Positions 8,466-16,442 of a stretch of 32,981 nt of DNA are shown here, in pieces (positions within the stretch are counted from its first letter, which is position 1; every line of letters starts with the position of its first letter). The translations under genes and the position numbers were made by a program. Source of the DNA: Opitutaceae bacterium (lineage in GTDB: Bacteria; Verrucomicrobiota; Verrucomicrobiia; Opitutales; Opitutaceae); NCBI GenBank assembly GCA_014376585.1, contig JACMRG010000224.1, positions 1 to 32,981 of the forward strand, given 5' to 3'. The notes under the pieces were generated by a model. It saw only the letters and a program-made list of their open reading frames with translations, did not search any database and was not told where the DNA came from.

Positions 8466-8981
8466 TCACTTTGACTCCGCCGCTGTGCGTTTTTGTATCC
8501 ATCGACCATCTCCTTCTAAAACCATTGTGAAGATAATATAGGAGTCATCTCTCATATTCGCTATATTACTCCGTATGCGGCTGTAAACTGGCGCGCTCGA
8601 CGGAATGTTCGTGTAGCGATCTGGATTACGCCGAATGTCAGGAACCTGAGCCTTCAGGTAAGTTATGATCGCCTCTCGGTCTTCAACGGAAAAGGCATTC
8701 CAATCATCTTCGGGAATCCAAAGGCACGCCTTCGCCGAAGGAAAACCACTACCCCAAACATCGAGCTTCGCGTCTGAGGTTTTTGCGAGCACCTTCTCAT
8801 GCAATATTTGACCTCGGTGAACTACGACAGGATCAAAACGCGGTTCAGCAGGAACCGAGGGCGGCTCAGAAACAGGCCCAGCTATCGGGGCAACCGCAGC
8901 ACGCTTATTTTCCTTTTTCTCGCACGCTGCTAACAAAAACCCACATGCACCAAGAACTATAAAGCGTAGAAACGCGGGCAT
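8466..8981 (-). CDS. Hypothetical lipoprotein
   Basis: A 171-residue protein I do not recognise. The N-terminus is a lipoprotein signal peptide: hydrophobic residues 4-18, then LLAAC with lipidated Cys20, followed by a charged EKKENKR stretch. A Pro-rich low-complexity linker (about 30-50) leads to a soluble domain containing WIPEDDWNAFSVEDREAIIT (87-106) and a C-terminal region with alternating hydrophobic residues. Base composition is visibly AT-richer than the flanking genes, which suggests recent acquisition. It lies between the zinc-ribbon gene and the DUF433 remnant, and no partner is evident. I saw no frameshift or internal stop. Confidence 0.65.
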   Translation of the reverse strand: MPAFLRFIVLGACGFLLAACEKKENKRAAVAPIAGPVSEPPSVPAEPRFDPVVVHRGQILHEKVLAKTSDAKLDVWGSGFPSAKACLWIPEDDWNAFSVEDREAIITYLKAQVPDIRRNPDRYTNIPSSAPVYSRIRSNIANMRDDSYIIFTMVLEGDGRWIQKRTAAESK

Positions 8982-9038
8982 CGGGGATTTGAAGTATTGT
9001 TAGTCTTACACGGACAAATTTTGAGCATCCCTCGTTCG

Positions 9039-9236
9039 TCAGTTATCGTTGCCCAATTGAACTCCACACTTCGGGCAAAAATATCGATAACCACCTTTCA
9101 GCATAAAATAAAAGATGCCGGGAATTAAGAAGAACAATGATAGCAAGCAACCAACTGCGAGACTTCCGCGTGCTTTCTTTTCCGCAGGACCTTTGTAACC
9201 GCAGTTAGGATTTGGACAGATAATGTGCCGAGCCAT
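9039..9236 (-). CDS. Small zinc-ribbon membrane protein
   Basis: A 65-residue protein with an N-terminal CPNPNC pair (Cys7, Cys12), a central membrane helix at about 26-46 (a run of Leu/Phe/Ile) and a C-terminal CPKC pair (Cys54, Cys57). The four Cys would bring both ends together around one zinc, giving a hairpin-like membrane protein as in LITAF-like zinc-ribbon domains. Proteins of this shape are common annotated hypotheticals; no function is known to me. AGGG seven bases before ATG 9236 is a plausible ribosome-binding site. The coding sequence is AT-rich compared with neighbours, like the lipoprotein gene next to it. Confidence 0.7.
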   Translation of the reverse strand: MARHIICPNPNCGYKGPAEKKARGSLAVGCLLSLFFLIPGIFYFMLKGGYRYFCPKCGVQLGNDN

Positions 9237-9373
9237 ATTATTACCCTACGCTTCCACTAAGACTGTAAATGGGAAGACTGAACTTACGCGATGCACGACT
9301 AGGCTCCTCTAGATTAGGCACATAGCAGAAGCCCATTAAAACCACGAGGCCGCGGCGCAACCAAACCGGGCCC

Positions 9374-10615
9374 TCACCCCCCAAACCCCGTCATCAGTTC
9401 CGCATAAATCTTCGCGCTCGCGACCAGCTCTTTCACCGACGCCCGCTCATCGACGCCGTGGTGGTCGATACCGCCCGGGCCGTAGCCGAGCGTCGGGATT
9501 TTCCGGTGCGCGGCGAAGAAGTGCATGTCATTAAAACCCGTGGAGACGTTGAACACCGCCGGCGCGCGGCGCACCTTGGCGACGGTTGCCGCCATCGCGG
9601 CGAAAAACGGGTGGGTCGGTGCGGTATAGCAGGAGAAGTTTTCCGAAATCTTCGCGACCGTGATCCGGCAGCCGGGGATTTTTTTCGCGGCGGCGGCCAG
9701 CGCGGCGCGCAGTTGTTTTTCGGCGGTGAGGTGGTTTTCGATCGCGAGCACGCGGCGGTCGATCGTGAACGTCGCCGTCGCCGGCACCGTGTTGATCTTC
9801 GCGCCCTCGCCACAGCCGAAGACGCCGCCGACGTTGATCGTGGGCACCATGATTTTTCCCTCGGGTGTTTTGAATTTCCGCCGCGCGAGTTCCTGTTTGT
9901 GCGCTTCAAGGCCCAGCACGAGCGCGGCCATTTTTTCGAGCGCGTTGATGCCGCGTTCGGGCGTCGAGCCGTGCGCGGCCTTGCCGTAGACGGTCACTTC
10001 GAGCCACACCACGCCGTTGTGGCCGCAACACACCGCCGGGCCTTCGCCGCCTTCCATCACGACGGCGTAGTCGGGCTTGATGGGCGCGTGCTCCACGAGC
10101 CAGCCGGTGCCGAGCGCGGAATCGGTTTCTTCGTCGGCGGTGAAGGAAACCTCGATGTTCATCTTCGGCGTGGTGCGCGTGGCTTGCAACGCGCGGAGCG
10201 CCATGAGCAGGCTCGCGATGGAGCCTTTCATGTCCGCCGTGCCGCGACCGTAAATCCAACCGCGATCCACCGTGCCGCTAAACGGGCTGCCGTGCTTCCA
10301 CCGCCCCGAGACCGGCACAACGTCGTAGTGTGCGTTGAAATGAAGCGTCTTTTTCGCACCACGCACCGGTAGTTTGCCGAGCACGTTGTAGCGCGGGAAA
10401 CCGTGCTGCGCCGCCGGCAGGAATTTTTTCAGCAACGCCGTTGGGATCGTGTAACGCCGCGCGTTCAGGCCGAGCGCGCCCAACTTGACCGTAAGATTGG
10501 CGGTGATCGCGGTGTAGTTTTCTCCGGGCGGATTGACCGTGGAGGTGCCCACGAGTTGGCGGAGATCGCCGAGCAGGGCGGCGGAGTGAAGGTCGATAAA
10601 GTCGGCGGGAGACAT
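9374..10615 (-). CDS. M20 family metallopeptidase (ArgE/DapE/ACY1/CPG2 type)
   Basis: A 413-residue cytoplasmic zinc-dependent amidohydrolase or dipeptidase. M20 landmarks appear in order: AHYDVVP with metal ligand His96 and Asp98, GRGTADMKG with bridging Asp128, DEETDS with catalytic Glu162 and ligand Glu163, VVMEGGEGP with ligand Glu188, a dimerisation lid domain beginning VYGKAAHGSTPERGINA (about 209-225), and GGIDHHGVDE with the final His385/386. Family members cleave N-acyl amino acids, succinyl-diaminopimelate or dipeptides; which applies here is not visible. The TSUP permease gene starts to its right and ends 13 bases before this start, so the two may form one transcript. Confidence 0.92.
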   Translation of the reverse strand: MSPADFIDLHSAALLGDLRQLVGTSTVNPPGENYTAITANLTVKLGALGLNARRYTIPTALLKKFLPAAQHGFPRYNVLGKLPVRGAKKTLHFNAHYDVVPVSGRWKHGSPFSGTVDRGWIYGRGTADMKGSIASLLMALRALQATRTTPKMNIEVSFTADEETDSALGTGWLVEHAPIKPDYAVVMEGGEGPAVCCGHNGVVWLEVTVYGKAAHGSTPERGINALEKMAALVLGLEAHKQELARRKFKTPEGKIMVPTINVGGVFGCGEGAKINTVPATATFTIDRRVLAIENHLTAEKQLRAALAAAAKKIPGCRITVAKISENFSCYTAPTHPFFAAMAATVAKVRRAPAVFNVSTGFNDMHFFAAHRKIPTLGYGPGGIDHHGVDERASVKELVASAKIYAELMTGFGG

Positions 10616-10628
10616 GGTGGCGCTGGAG

Positions 10629-11396
10629 TTAATGCGGTCGCGTCAGCGCGACGTAGGTGAGGCGCGCAATCGTCAGCGTGACCATCGTCAGAAACACCGG
10701 GCGGACGAAGCGAGCGCCTTTTTTCACAACGAGCCCCGCGCCCGCGCGCGCACCCGCGATTTGCCCCAGCGCCATGACGCCGCCGGCGAGCCAGTGAACA
10801 CGTCCCGCATAAACAAAAAGGATCAGCGCCCCGAGATTGCTGGCCGTGTTCATGACCTTGGTGTGTCCGGTGGCAGCCAGGAAATCCTGCCCGAGCAGAA
10901 GCACCAGCGCGATGGTCCAGAAAGCCCCCGTCCCGGGCCCGAAAAATCCATCATAAAACCCCAAGCCCACCCCCGCCACGAGCCAGAAGGCCACATGATT
11001 CATGCGTGGAGCGCGCACCTCGCGCCCCAGTTCAGGCCGGAAGACCGTGTAAATCAGGATCGCGGCCAACAGCCACGGAATGAGCAGCGCTAGCCGGCTG
11101 GAATCGATGCTTTGCACGGTCCCCGCACCCGCGACCGCGCCGACAAAAGTCACCGTCACACCCAACCGGCAGCGCCGCCAGTCAATTACCCCATGTCGCG
11201 CGTAGTGCAGCGCGGCCATGCCGCTGCCAAAGAGCGACTGGAGCTTATTCGTCCCCAGTGCTAGCGGCACGGGAAAACCAGTCATCAGCAGCGCCGGCAG
11301 TGCGATCAGCCCGCCGCCCCCCGCGATGGCGTCCACCAAGCCCGCCCCCAGTGCAGCTCCGAACAGGACCAAATAATTCCACCATTCAAGATGCAC
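10629..11396 (-). CDS. TSUP family permease (sulfite exporter TauE/SafE, YfcA-like)
   Basis: A 255-residue inner-membrane protein with about eight helices. The family's internal duplication shows well: the first half carries VDAIAGGGGLIALPALL (21-37) and the second carries GFYDGFFGPGTGAFW (146-160). TSUP proteins move small anions such as sulfite, sulfoacetate or other organic sulfur or carbon compounds; YfcA-type members have no firm substrate. GTG 11396 is chosen because the protein then begins with the family's first helix (EWWNYLVLFGAALGAG). The longer open frame would overlap the divergent pdxH start. No Shine-Dalgarno sequence supports any start, so the start is uncertain by a few codons. 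Confidence 0.9.
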   Translation of the reverse strand: MHLEWWNYLVLFGAALGAGLVDAIAGGGGLIALPALLMTGFPVPLALGTNKLQSLFGSGMAALHYARHGVIDWRRCRLGVTVTFVGAVAGAGTVQSIDSSRLALLIPWLLAAILIYTVFRPELGREVRAPRMNHVAFWLVAGVGLGFYDGFFGPGTGAFWTIALVLLLGQDFLAATGHTKVMNTASNLGALILFVYAGRVHWLAGGVMALGQIAGARAGAGLVVKKGARFVRPVFLTMVTLTIARLTYVALTRPH

Positions 11397-11562
11397 CCGC
11401 CCAGCTCTGCCCGAGACACTTACAGACACGACCAAAAACCGAATCTCCTCCCAAAGGATCGGCCGCGCCGTTTTAAACTCACCCCGCCATCCGTATTTAT
11501 GCGCCACCCTGCGAGATGATTTTTGACACCCCACCGCGCGCCAAACAGCCTCGCCGCATACC

Positions 11563-12201
11563 ATGAGCCTGGCCGACCTTCGCAAAGACTACGCCCTCGC
11601 GGGTCTCGCCGAGAAAGACCTCGCCCGCGATCCGTTCCGCCAGTTCGAGAAATGGTTTCAGGAAGCGGAAGCGGCAAAGCTCAACGAGCCCAACGCCATG
11701 ACCCTCGCCACCGCCACCCGCGATGGCCGGCCCTCCGCCCGCACCGTCCTGCTCAAGGGTCTCGATGGCCGGGGCTTCGTTTTTTATACCAACTACGAGG
11801 GCCGCAAAGGCCACGAGCTTGAGGCCAATCCCCGCGCGACGCTCGTCTTCCCGTGGATCGCGCTGGAGCGCCAGGTCATCGTGGAGGGCACCGTGACGAA
11901 GGTCGCCCGTGAGGAAAGCGCGGCTTATTTTCACTCGCGCCCGCGCGCCAGCCAGCTCGGTGCCTGGGTCGCACAGCAGAGCGCCGTCATCCCCGGTCGT
12001 GCCACGCTGGAAGACGCGATGAAGGCCTTGGAAAAAAAATACGCGGACGCCGAAGTCCCGCTTCCGCCCAACTGGGGCGGCTATCGCGTGGCTCCGGAGA
12101 CCATCGAGTTTTGGCAGGGACGCCGCAGCCGTCTCCATGACCGCCTGCGCTACCGACGGGAAAAAGACGGCGGTTGGTCCGTCGAACGCCTCGCGCCCTA
12201 A
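11563..12201 (+). CDS. pdxH: Pyridoxamine 5'-phosphate oxidase
   Basis: A 212-residue FMN enzyme that oxidises pyridoxine 5'-phosphate or pyridoxamine 5'-phosphate to pyridoxal 5'-phosphate, the last step of vitamin B6 salvage. Landmarks are DPFRQFEKW (23-31), the FMN-binding RTVLLKG (60-66) and [10 protein letters not shown] (74-83), [11 protein letters not shown] (125-135), and the C-terminal [20 protein letters not shown] and SRLHDR blocks (168-194). The length is normal and the C-terminus complete. It is divergent from the TSUP permease. Pyridoxal phosphate would serve, for example, the threonine ammonia-lyase about 10 kb away, though nothing links them directly. Confidence 0.97.
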   Translation: MSLADLRKDYALAGLAEKDLARDPFRQFEKWFQEAEAAKLNEPNAMTLATATRDGRPSARTVLLKGLDGRGFVFYTNYEGRKGHELEANPRATLVFPWIALERQVIVEGTVTKVAREESAAYFHSRPRASQLGAWVAQQSAVIPGRATLEDAMKALEKKYADAEVPLPPNWGGYRVAPETIEFWQGRRSRLHDRLRYRREKDGGWSVERLAP

Positions 12202-12222
12202 AGGCGCCGGTCAGCCCACCGC

Positions 12223-13791
12223 GTGAAAAAAAATTCTCCTCCCGCCACCGTTTCCGCCGCCAGCATTGCGCCGCCGCTCGGCCTGCTCGCCGCCGCGCTG
12301 CGCGCGCAAAGCGAGGGCGTGTTCATTGCCGAAATCGCCTGTGCTGCCGAGGGCCTCCAGATTATTTTCGTCAACGACAGCCTCTGCGCCATCACCGGTT
12401 ACGGCTCGCCCCAGCTCATCGGTCACGCCCACGGCCTTCTACACGCCGACCGTGTGGACTTGGATCGTCTGGTGCGCTGGATACCCACCGCACGGCCCGG
12501 TCAGCCGCTGCTTGGCGAGGGCTATCTGCGCCGCGCTGACGGCCACTCCATCTACGCCGCGTGGAGTTTTGACCCGGTCTCCGATGAAGCCGGTTGCGTC
12601 ACCCACATCGTCGCCGCCTACCGCGACACCACCGAGAAACGCCGGCTCCAAGAAGCCTTGGTTCACGCGCAACGCCTCGATGCCGTCGGCCGGCTCGCCG
12701 GCGGCGTCGCCCACGATTTCAACAACCTGCTTTCCGTCATTAACGGCTACTGTGAAGTTCTCGCGACCAAGCTCGCGGGCCAGCCCACGGGTCTCGATGA
12801 GATCAACGCCATCCACACCGCCGGGCGGCAGGGCGCCGCGCTCGCGCAACAGCTCCTCGTTTTCGGCCGCCGGCAGGCTCTCCACCCGCAGGTCATCAAT
12901 CTTAACACCCTCGTCCGCGACCACGCCGCCATTCTCGGCCGGCTGGTCGGCGATTCCGGCCGCCTCGAACTTGAGCTCAGCGAGGAACCGCTGCACGTGC
13001 GCGTCGATCCCGCCCAGTTCACGCAGGTGTTGCTCAATCTCGTGCTCAACGCCCGCGACGCGCTCCGCGATCATGGCCGCATCACCGTCGTCACCGAAAG
13101 CCGCACCCTGCCCACAGAAAAAAACCGCCGGCAGACGGATCTTCCGCCCGGCGACTACGCTCTGCTGAGCGTGCGCGACAACGGCACCGGCATGGATGCC
13201 GCCACTCAGCTCCAACTCTTCGAACCGTTCTTCACCACCAAACCCGTCGGCAAAGGCACCGGCCTCGGCCTCGCCCTGGTCTATCGCGTCGTGCAACAGA
13301 GCGGCGGGCAGATCACGGTGCAGAGCGAGCTGCTCGTCGGCACCTCCTTCGATATATTGCTCCCGCGCGACAACGCCCCGGCGGAACCATCCGTGCCGTC
13401 GCCCGCCGTCACCCCGCTTCCCTTCACCCGCGGGAGTGAGCGCGTGCTCCTGTTGGAAGCCGACGATGTCGTGCGCAAGATGGTCGCCGGTATCCTCACC
13501 GCCGACGGCTATCGCGTTTACGCCGGATCCACCGCGGCCGAAACACTCTCCTTGGCCAAGGAGGCCACCCAGCCCATCCAACTTTTCATCGCGCCGCTCG
13601 CCGAGGCCGAAGCCGGTGCCGTCGCGCGCGCTCTGCTCGCCCGGCGCGCCGAAACCAGGCTGCTTGATGTTGGGCCCACCGACGCCAACCCTCCCTTCGC
13701 CGCCCTGCCGGAGAACCAAATCTCGCGCCTGCCCAAGCCTTTTGCGCTGAGTCAACTCCTCAAAGCCTCGCGCTTGCTCCTCGACAACTAG
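12223..13791 (+). CDS. PAS-domain histidine kinase with degenerate C-terminal receiver
   Basis: A 522-residue cytoplasmic sensor kinase with no membrane segment. A PAS domain spans about 20-136, with IIFVNDSLCAITGYG and a closing PAC-like VAAYRDTTEKR. The dimerisation helix carries His164 in GGVAHDFNNLL. The HATPase has the N-box LNLVLNARDAL (271-281), G1 DNGTGMD (319-325), the FEPFFTTK box and GTGLGLA. Residues 406-520 form a receiver fold (VLLLEADDVVR and LPKPF with Lys505 are kept), but the expected phospho-acceptor region reads FIAPLAEAEAG, with Pro458 where Asp should be. The receiver probably cannot be phosphorylated. The start is GTG 12223, 21 bases after pdxH. A SixA-type phosphatase follows 18 bases downstream. 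Confidence 0.9.
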   Translation: MKKNSPPATVSAASIAPPLGLLAAALRAQSEGVFIAEIACAAEGLQIIFVNDSLCAITGYGSPQLIGHAHGLLHADRVDLDRLVRWIPTARPGQPLLGEGYLRRADGHSIYAAWSFDPVSDEAGCVTHIVAAYRDTTEKRRLQEALVHAQRLDAVGRLAGGVAHDFNNLLSVINGYCEVLATKLAGQPTGLDEINAIHTAGRQGAALAQQLLVFGRRQALHPQVINLNTLVRDHAAILGRLVGDSGRLELELSEEPLHVRVDPAQFTQVLLNLVLNARDALRDHGRITVVTESRTLPTEKNRRQTDLPPGDYALLSVRDNGTGMDAATQLQLFEPFFTTKPVGKGTGLGLALVYRVVQQSGGQITVQSELLVGTSFDILLPRDNAPAEPSVPSPAVTPLPFTRGSERVLLLEADDVVRKMVAGILTADGYRVYAGSTAAETLSLAKEATQPIQLFIAPLAEAEAGAVARALLARRAETRLLDVGPTDANPPFAALPENQISRLPKPFALSQLLKASRLLLDN

Positions 13792-13809
13792 ACGCCCGCC
13801 GGCTCCGCG

Positions 13810-14295
13810 ATGCAGCTCTACCTCATCCGTCACGCGCACGCCCTCGCAGTCGAAGAGGACGCCGGGCGACCCCTTAGCGCCAAAGGCCACGCGCAGGTGA
13901 AACAACTCGCGAAATTCCTCCGCGCCAAAGCCGCCTTCGCCCCCGGCGAAATCTGGCACAGCCCGCTCGCGCGCTCACGGCAAACCGCCCGGCTCCTCGC
14001 GGCCGCACTCGCGCCGACGGCGAAGATCGCGGAAATGGCGGGCCTCGAACCCGTGAACCCGCCGCGCACCGTCGCCGCGCGGCTAAAACCCGTGCGCCAC
14101 GACCTCGCCATCGTCGGCCATGAGCCCCACCTCAGCCTCCTCGCCGCGCTCCTCGTCACCGGCGCCGCAACCCCGGATATTTTCAAACTGCGCAAAGCCG
14201 CCGTGCTCTGTCTCGACCGCGACTCCGCGGCCGCACCGACGTCACGGTGGCGTGTGCGCTGGCTACTCGGACCGGAGCTGCTGGCGCAGGATTAA
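13810..14295 (+). CDS. sixA: SixA-like phosphohistidine phosphatase
   Basis: A 161-residue histidine-phosphatase superfamily protein of the short SixA type. The catalytic RH motif is at the N-terminus (YLIRHAHA, Arg7 and nucleophile His8), followed by SPLARSRQTA (51-60) with Arg55/57 and by GHEPH (103-107) with the second catalytic His104. SixA from E. coli removes phosphate from the HPt domain of the kinase ArcB and acts on PTS-Ntr phosphohistidine. Here the gene follows a histidine kinase by only 18 bases, so co-transcription is likely and a role in resetting that kinase's phosphohistidine is a reasonable inference. General phosphohistidine turnover is the alternative. Confidence 0.88.
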   Translation: MQLYLIRHAHALAVEEDAGRPLSAKGHAQVKQLAKFLRAKAAFAPGEIWHSPLARSRQTARLLAAALAPTAKIAEMAGLEPVNPPRTVAARLKPVRHDLAIVGHEPHLSLLAALLVTGAATPDIFKLRKAAVLCLDRDSAAAPTSRWRVRWLLGPELLAQD

Positions 14296-14378
14296 ATTTC
14301 TTTGCCCCCCGGCGCCCATGCCCGCGCCCAAATAAATTTGCCCCAACTCGCCACCCGCATTGTTAACCTCTTTTCACC

Positions 14379-15308
14379 ATGCGCATTCTTCTCACCGGAG
14401 CCTCGGGACTCGTGGGCGCGGCATTTTCCCGGGCGGCGGCGCGCCACGGCCATGCGGTGACCGGGATTGTCGGCGGGTTTGCAGGCGAACTGCCCGGCTT
14501 GCTCGCACGCCGCACCATTGACCTGGGCGACGAAGCGGCGATCACGGCCGTGGTGGTCGAAGTCCTGCCCGATGCGATCGTGAACTGCGCCGCCGTATCC
14601 GAGCCGGCCTTGGTCGAGCAAGACCCGGCCCGTTCGCAGGCGCCCAACGTCGCCCTGCCCACCACGCTCGCCCGCCTCGCAAAAAAAATGAAAGCGCGAT
14701 TCGTGCATATTTCCTCGGAACAGGCCTTCGACGGCGCCCGCAACGCCCCCTACGCGGTGGACGGGGCGACCTCGCCGATCAACCTCTACGGCCGGCAAAA
14801 AGTAGCGAGCGAGCAGGCCGTCTACCATGCGGCCGCCGAGTTCGCGGCGACCGTGCGCGCACCCCTGCTCATGGGCAACAGCCCGGGCGGTCGTCGCAGC
14901 ACGCACGAGCGGATGTTTGCCGACTGGGCGGCGGGCAAAACCGCGCAACTTTTCTCCGACGAGTTTCGCCAGCCCTGCACCGCGGACAATCTCGCCGAGG
15001 TTCTGCTCGAACTTTGCGAGCGGCGCGAATTGTGCGGCGTCTTGCACTGGGCCGGCGCGGAATTGATTTCACGCCACGCGCTCGGCCTAGCGCTACGCGA
15101 ACATTTCAAACTCTCGCCCCGACGCGCACCGATCACCGCCGTGACGCGCCTCGAAAAACCCGAGGTCGCCCGCACCCGTCAGGCGCACCTCGCCCTCGAC
15201 CTCGCTCCCCTCGTGAACGTCTTGAACACGCGTCCACAAACCCTCGCCCAACAGCTCGCCGGGCTCCGGGTGCCTCCATCGAGCCGGGACTGGTATTTCG
15301 CCGCTTGA
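14379..15308 (+). CDS. NAD(P)-dependent SDR, RmlD-like sugar reductase/epimerase family
   Basis: A 309-residue extended short-chain dehydrogenase/reductase. The Rossmann motif GASGLVG is at 7-13, the acidic-end signal DLGDE is near 48-52, NCAAVSEP (69-76) is the NNAG-like segment, and SSEQAFDG (112-119) supplies the catalytic Ser. YGRQK (137-141) is the Tyr-x-x-x-Lys pair. The SSEQ-FDG pattern and overall length fit the dTDP-4-dehydrorhamnose reductase (RmlD) family, but no rml neighbours are present, so the substrate may differ. The gene is separate from sixA by 83 bases and converges with the gene on its right. Confidence 0.85.
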   Translation: MRILLTGASGLVGAAFSRAAARHGHAVTGIVGGFAGELPGLLARRTIDLGDEAAITAVVVEVLPDAIVNCAAVSEPALVEQDPARSQAPNVALPTTLARLAKKMKARFVHISSEQAFDGARNAPYAVDGATSPINLYGRQKVASEQAVYHAAAEFAATVRAPLLMGNSPGGRRSTHERMFADWAAGKTAQLFSDEFRQPCTADNLAEVLLELCERRELCGVLHWAGAELISRHALGLALREHFKLSPRRAPITAVTRLEKPEVARTRQAHLALDLAPLVNVLNTRPQTLAQQLAGLRVPPSSRDWYFAA

Positions 15309-15374
15309 TGGATGGACCGAAACGACCGTGCCGCCACTCACCGGTGCGTCAAAAGCGCCCGCATCCGGAGCAGA

Positions 15375-16280
15375 TTAAAATTTGAGCGGCAGGTTCACGC
15401 GAATGGCCTCGGCCCGACCGTCTTTGATGGCGGGCAGAAAAAGCCACGCGGTAAGCGCATCGAGAACGATTCCTTCCTCGGGACTGGGGAAAGACTGGTC
15501 CAAGGCTACAAAGGTGACCAGCCCCTCCGCCGAAATGTAGAGTGTGGCAGGGGCGTTTTTAGGGAGCCTCTCCGTCGATTCCAAGATCGGCGGAATCATC
15601 AGGACCGGCCGGGCGGGCTGGTTGTCGCTCCGATTTTGCCCCTTCCAAGCCGAGACCGCGAGTCGGTGGGCGAGTAGTTCGCGATTCCTGAAGAAATCCT
15701 TGGCTGCCGGCGACTCGCCCGTGCGCACCTCCTCGCCCGCGCTGAATAACCGCCAAACCGCATTCATTTTAATCAAGGAGGCCAAAACCGCCGGCTTGTC
15801 CGTGTAGCGCAACGGAAAAACTACATCCGAGCTAAAGGAAAAATCAGAGGTATGGCCGGCCTTCAACGCACCCAGCTCCCTCACCCGAATCTGGCTGAAA
15901 GGAGCGACGCCGGAATCTGTCAGGGAATCATCGTCAAAACAGACCAAAATGACAAAACAGTCGGCCAAGTCCCGAGAAGGCTTTGCGGTGAGTTTCAAAT
16001 CAAACCTCTCGCCTTTGCTGATACGGTCACCGGGCTTGTCGCTTACCAATTCGCGCCGGTTCCGCAGTTCGCCCGTAAGTTCTGCTTGTGCCGGGGCAAA
16101 GCGGGCGACGCGTTCGGTGGAGAGTTCGGTTTCCTTGGGCAACGTCAGGCGTTTCCCCTCAAAAAGGATAACCGGGCTTTCCTTTTCTGCAGAAATCACG
16201 GGATACTGCGCGCCGCGATAGGTGCCCGTCACCATGAGCGGCTGCGGGGGCAAATGCCTCTCTTCAGCAGCCAACGACAC
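15375..16280 (-). CDS. TonB-C-domain-like protein of unknown function
   Basis: A 301-residue protein when started at GTG 16280. Residues about 240-301 resemble a TonB C-terminal domain: a strand with LYISAEGLVTFVALDQS, a helix ending DALTAWLFLPA, then DGRAEAIRVNLPLKF, matching the usual ...W.F.PA..DG..V.V...I.F end. There is no Pro-rich periplasm-spanning arm as in true TonB; the N-terminal two thirds are unrecognised. Upstream, in frame, an ATG at 16334-16332 with GGTGA eight bases before it is followed at once by TAG and then by KIFLSRLYWLGLGLIRVSLA, which looks like the rest of a signal peptide. The intended protein was probably exported; as written the strongest start is cut off by the amber codon. 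Confidence 0.7.
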   Translation of the reverse strand: MSLAAEERHLPPQPLMVTGTYRGAQYPVISAEKESPVILFEGKRLTLPKETELSTERVARFAPAQAELTGELRNRRELVSDKPGDRISKGERFDLKLTAKPSRDLADCFVILVCFDDDSLTDSGVAPFSQIRVRELGALKAGHTSDFSFSSDVVFPLRYTDKPAVLASLIKMNAVWRLFSAGEEVRTGESPAAKDFFRNRELLAHRLAVSAWKGQNRSDNQPARPVLMIPPILESTERLPKNAPATLYISAEGLVTFVALDQSFPSPEEGIVLDALTAWLFLPAIKDGRAEAIRVNLPLKF

Positions 16281-16442
16281 CCTAATAAGACCGAGGCCCA
16301 GCCAGTATAACCGGCTTAAAAAAATTTTCTACATATGGATCGTCACCGTTTTCAGCGGCACCCCGCCATGCAAATCAAAACCGGATATGGGTCGAAACCG
16401 CCGCGCTCCCGCGCGGGATTTAAAACCACGATCTAGGCCGCC

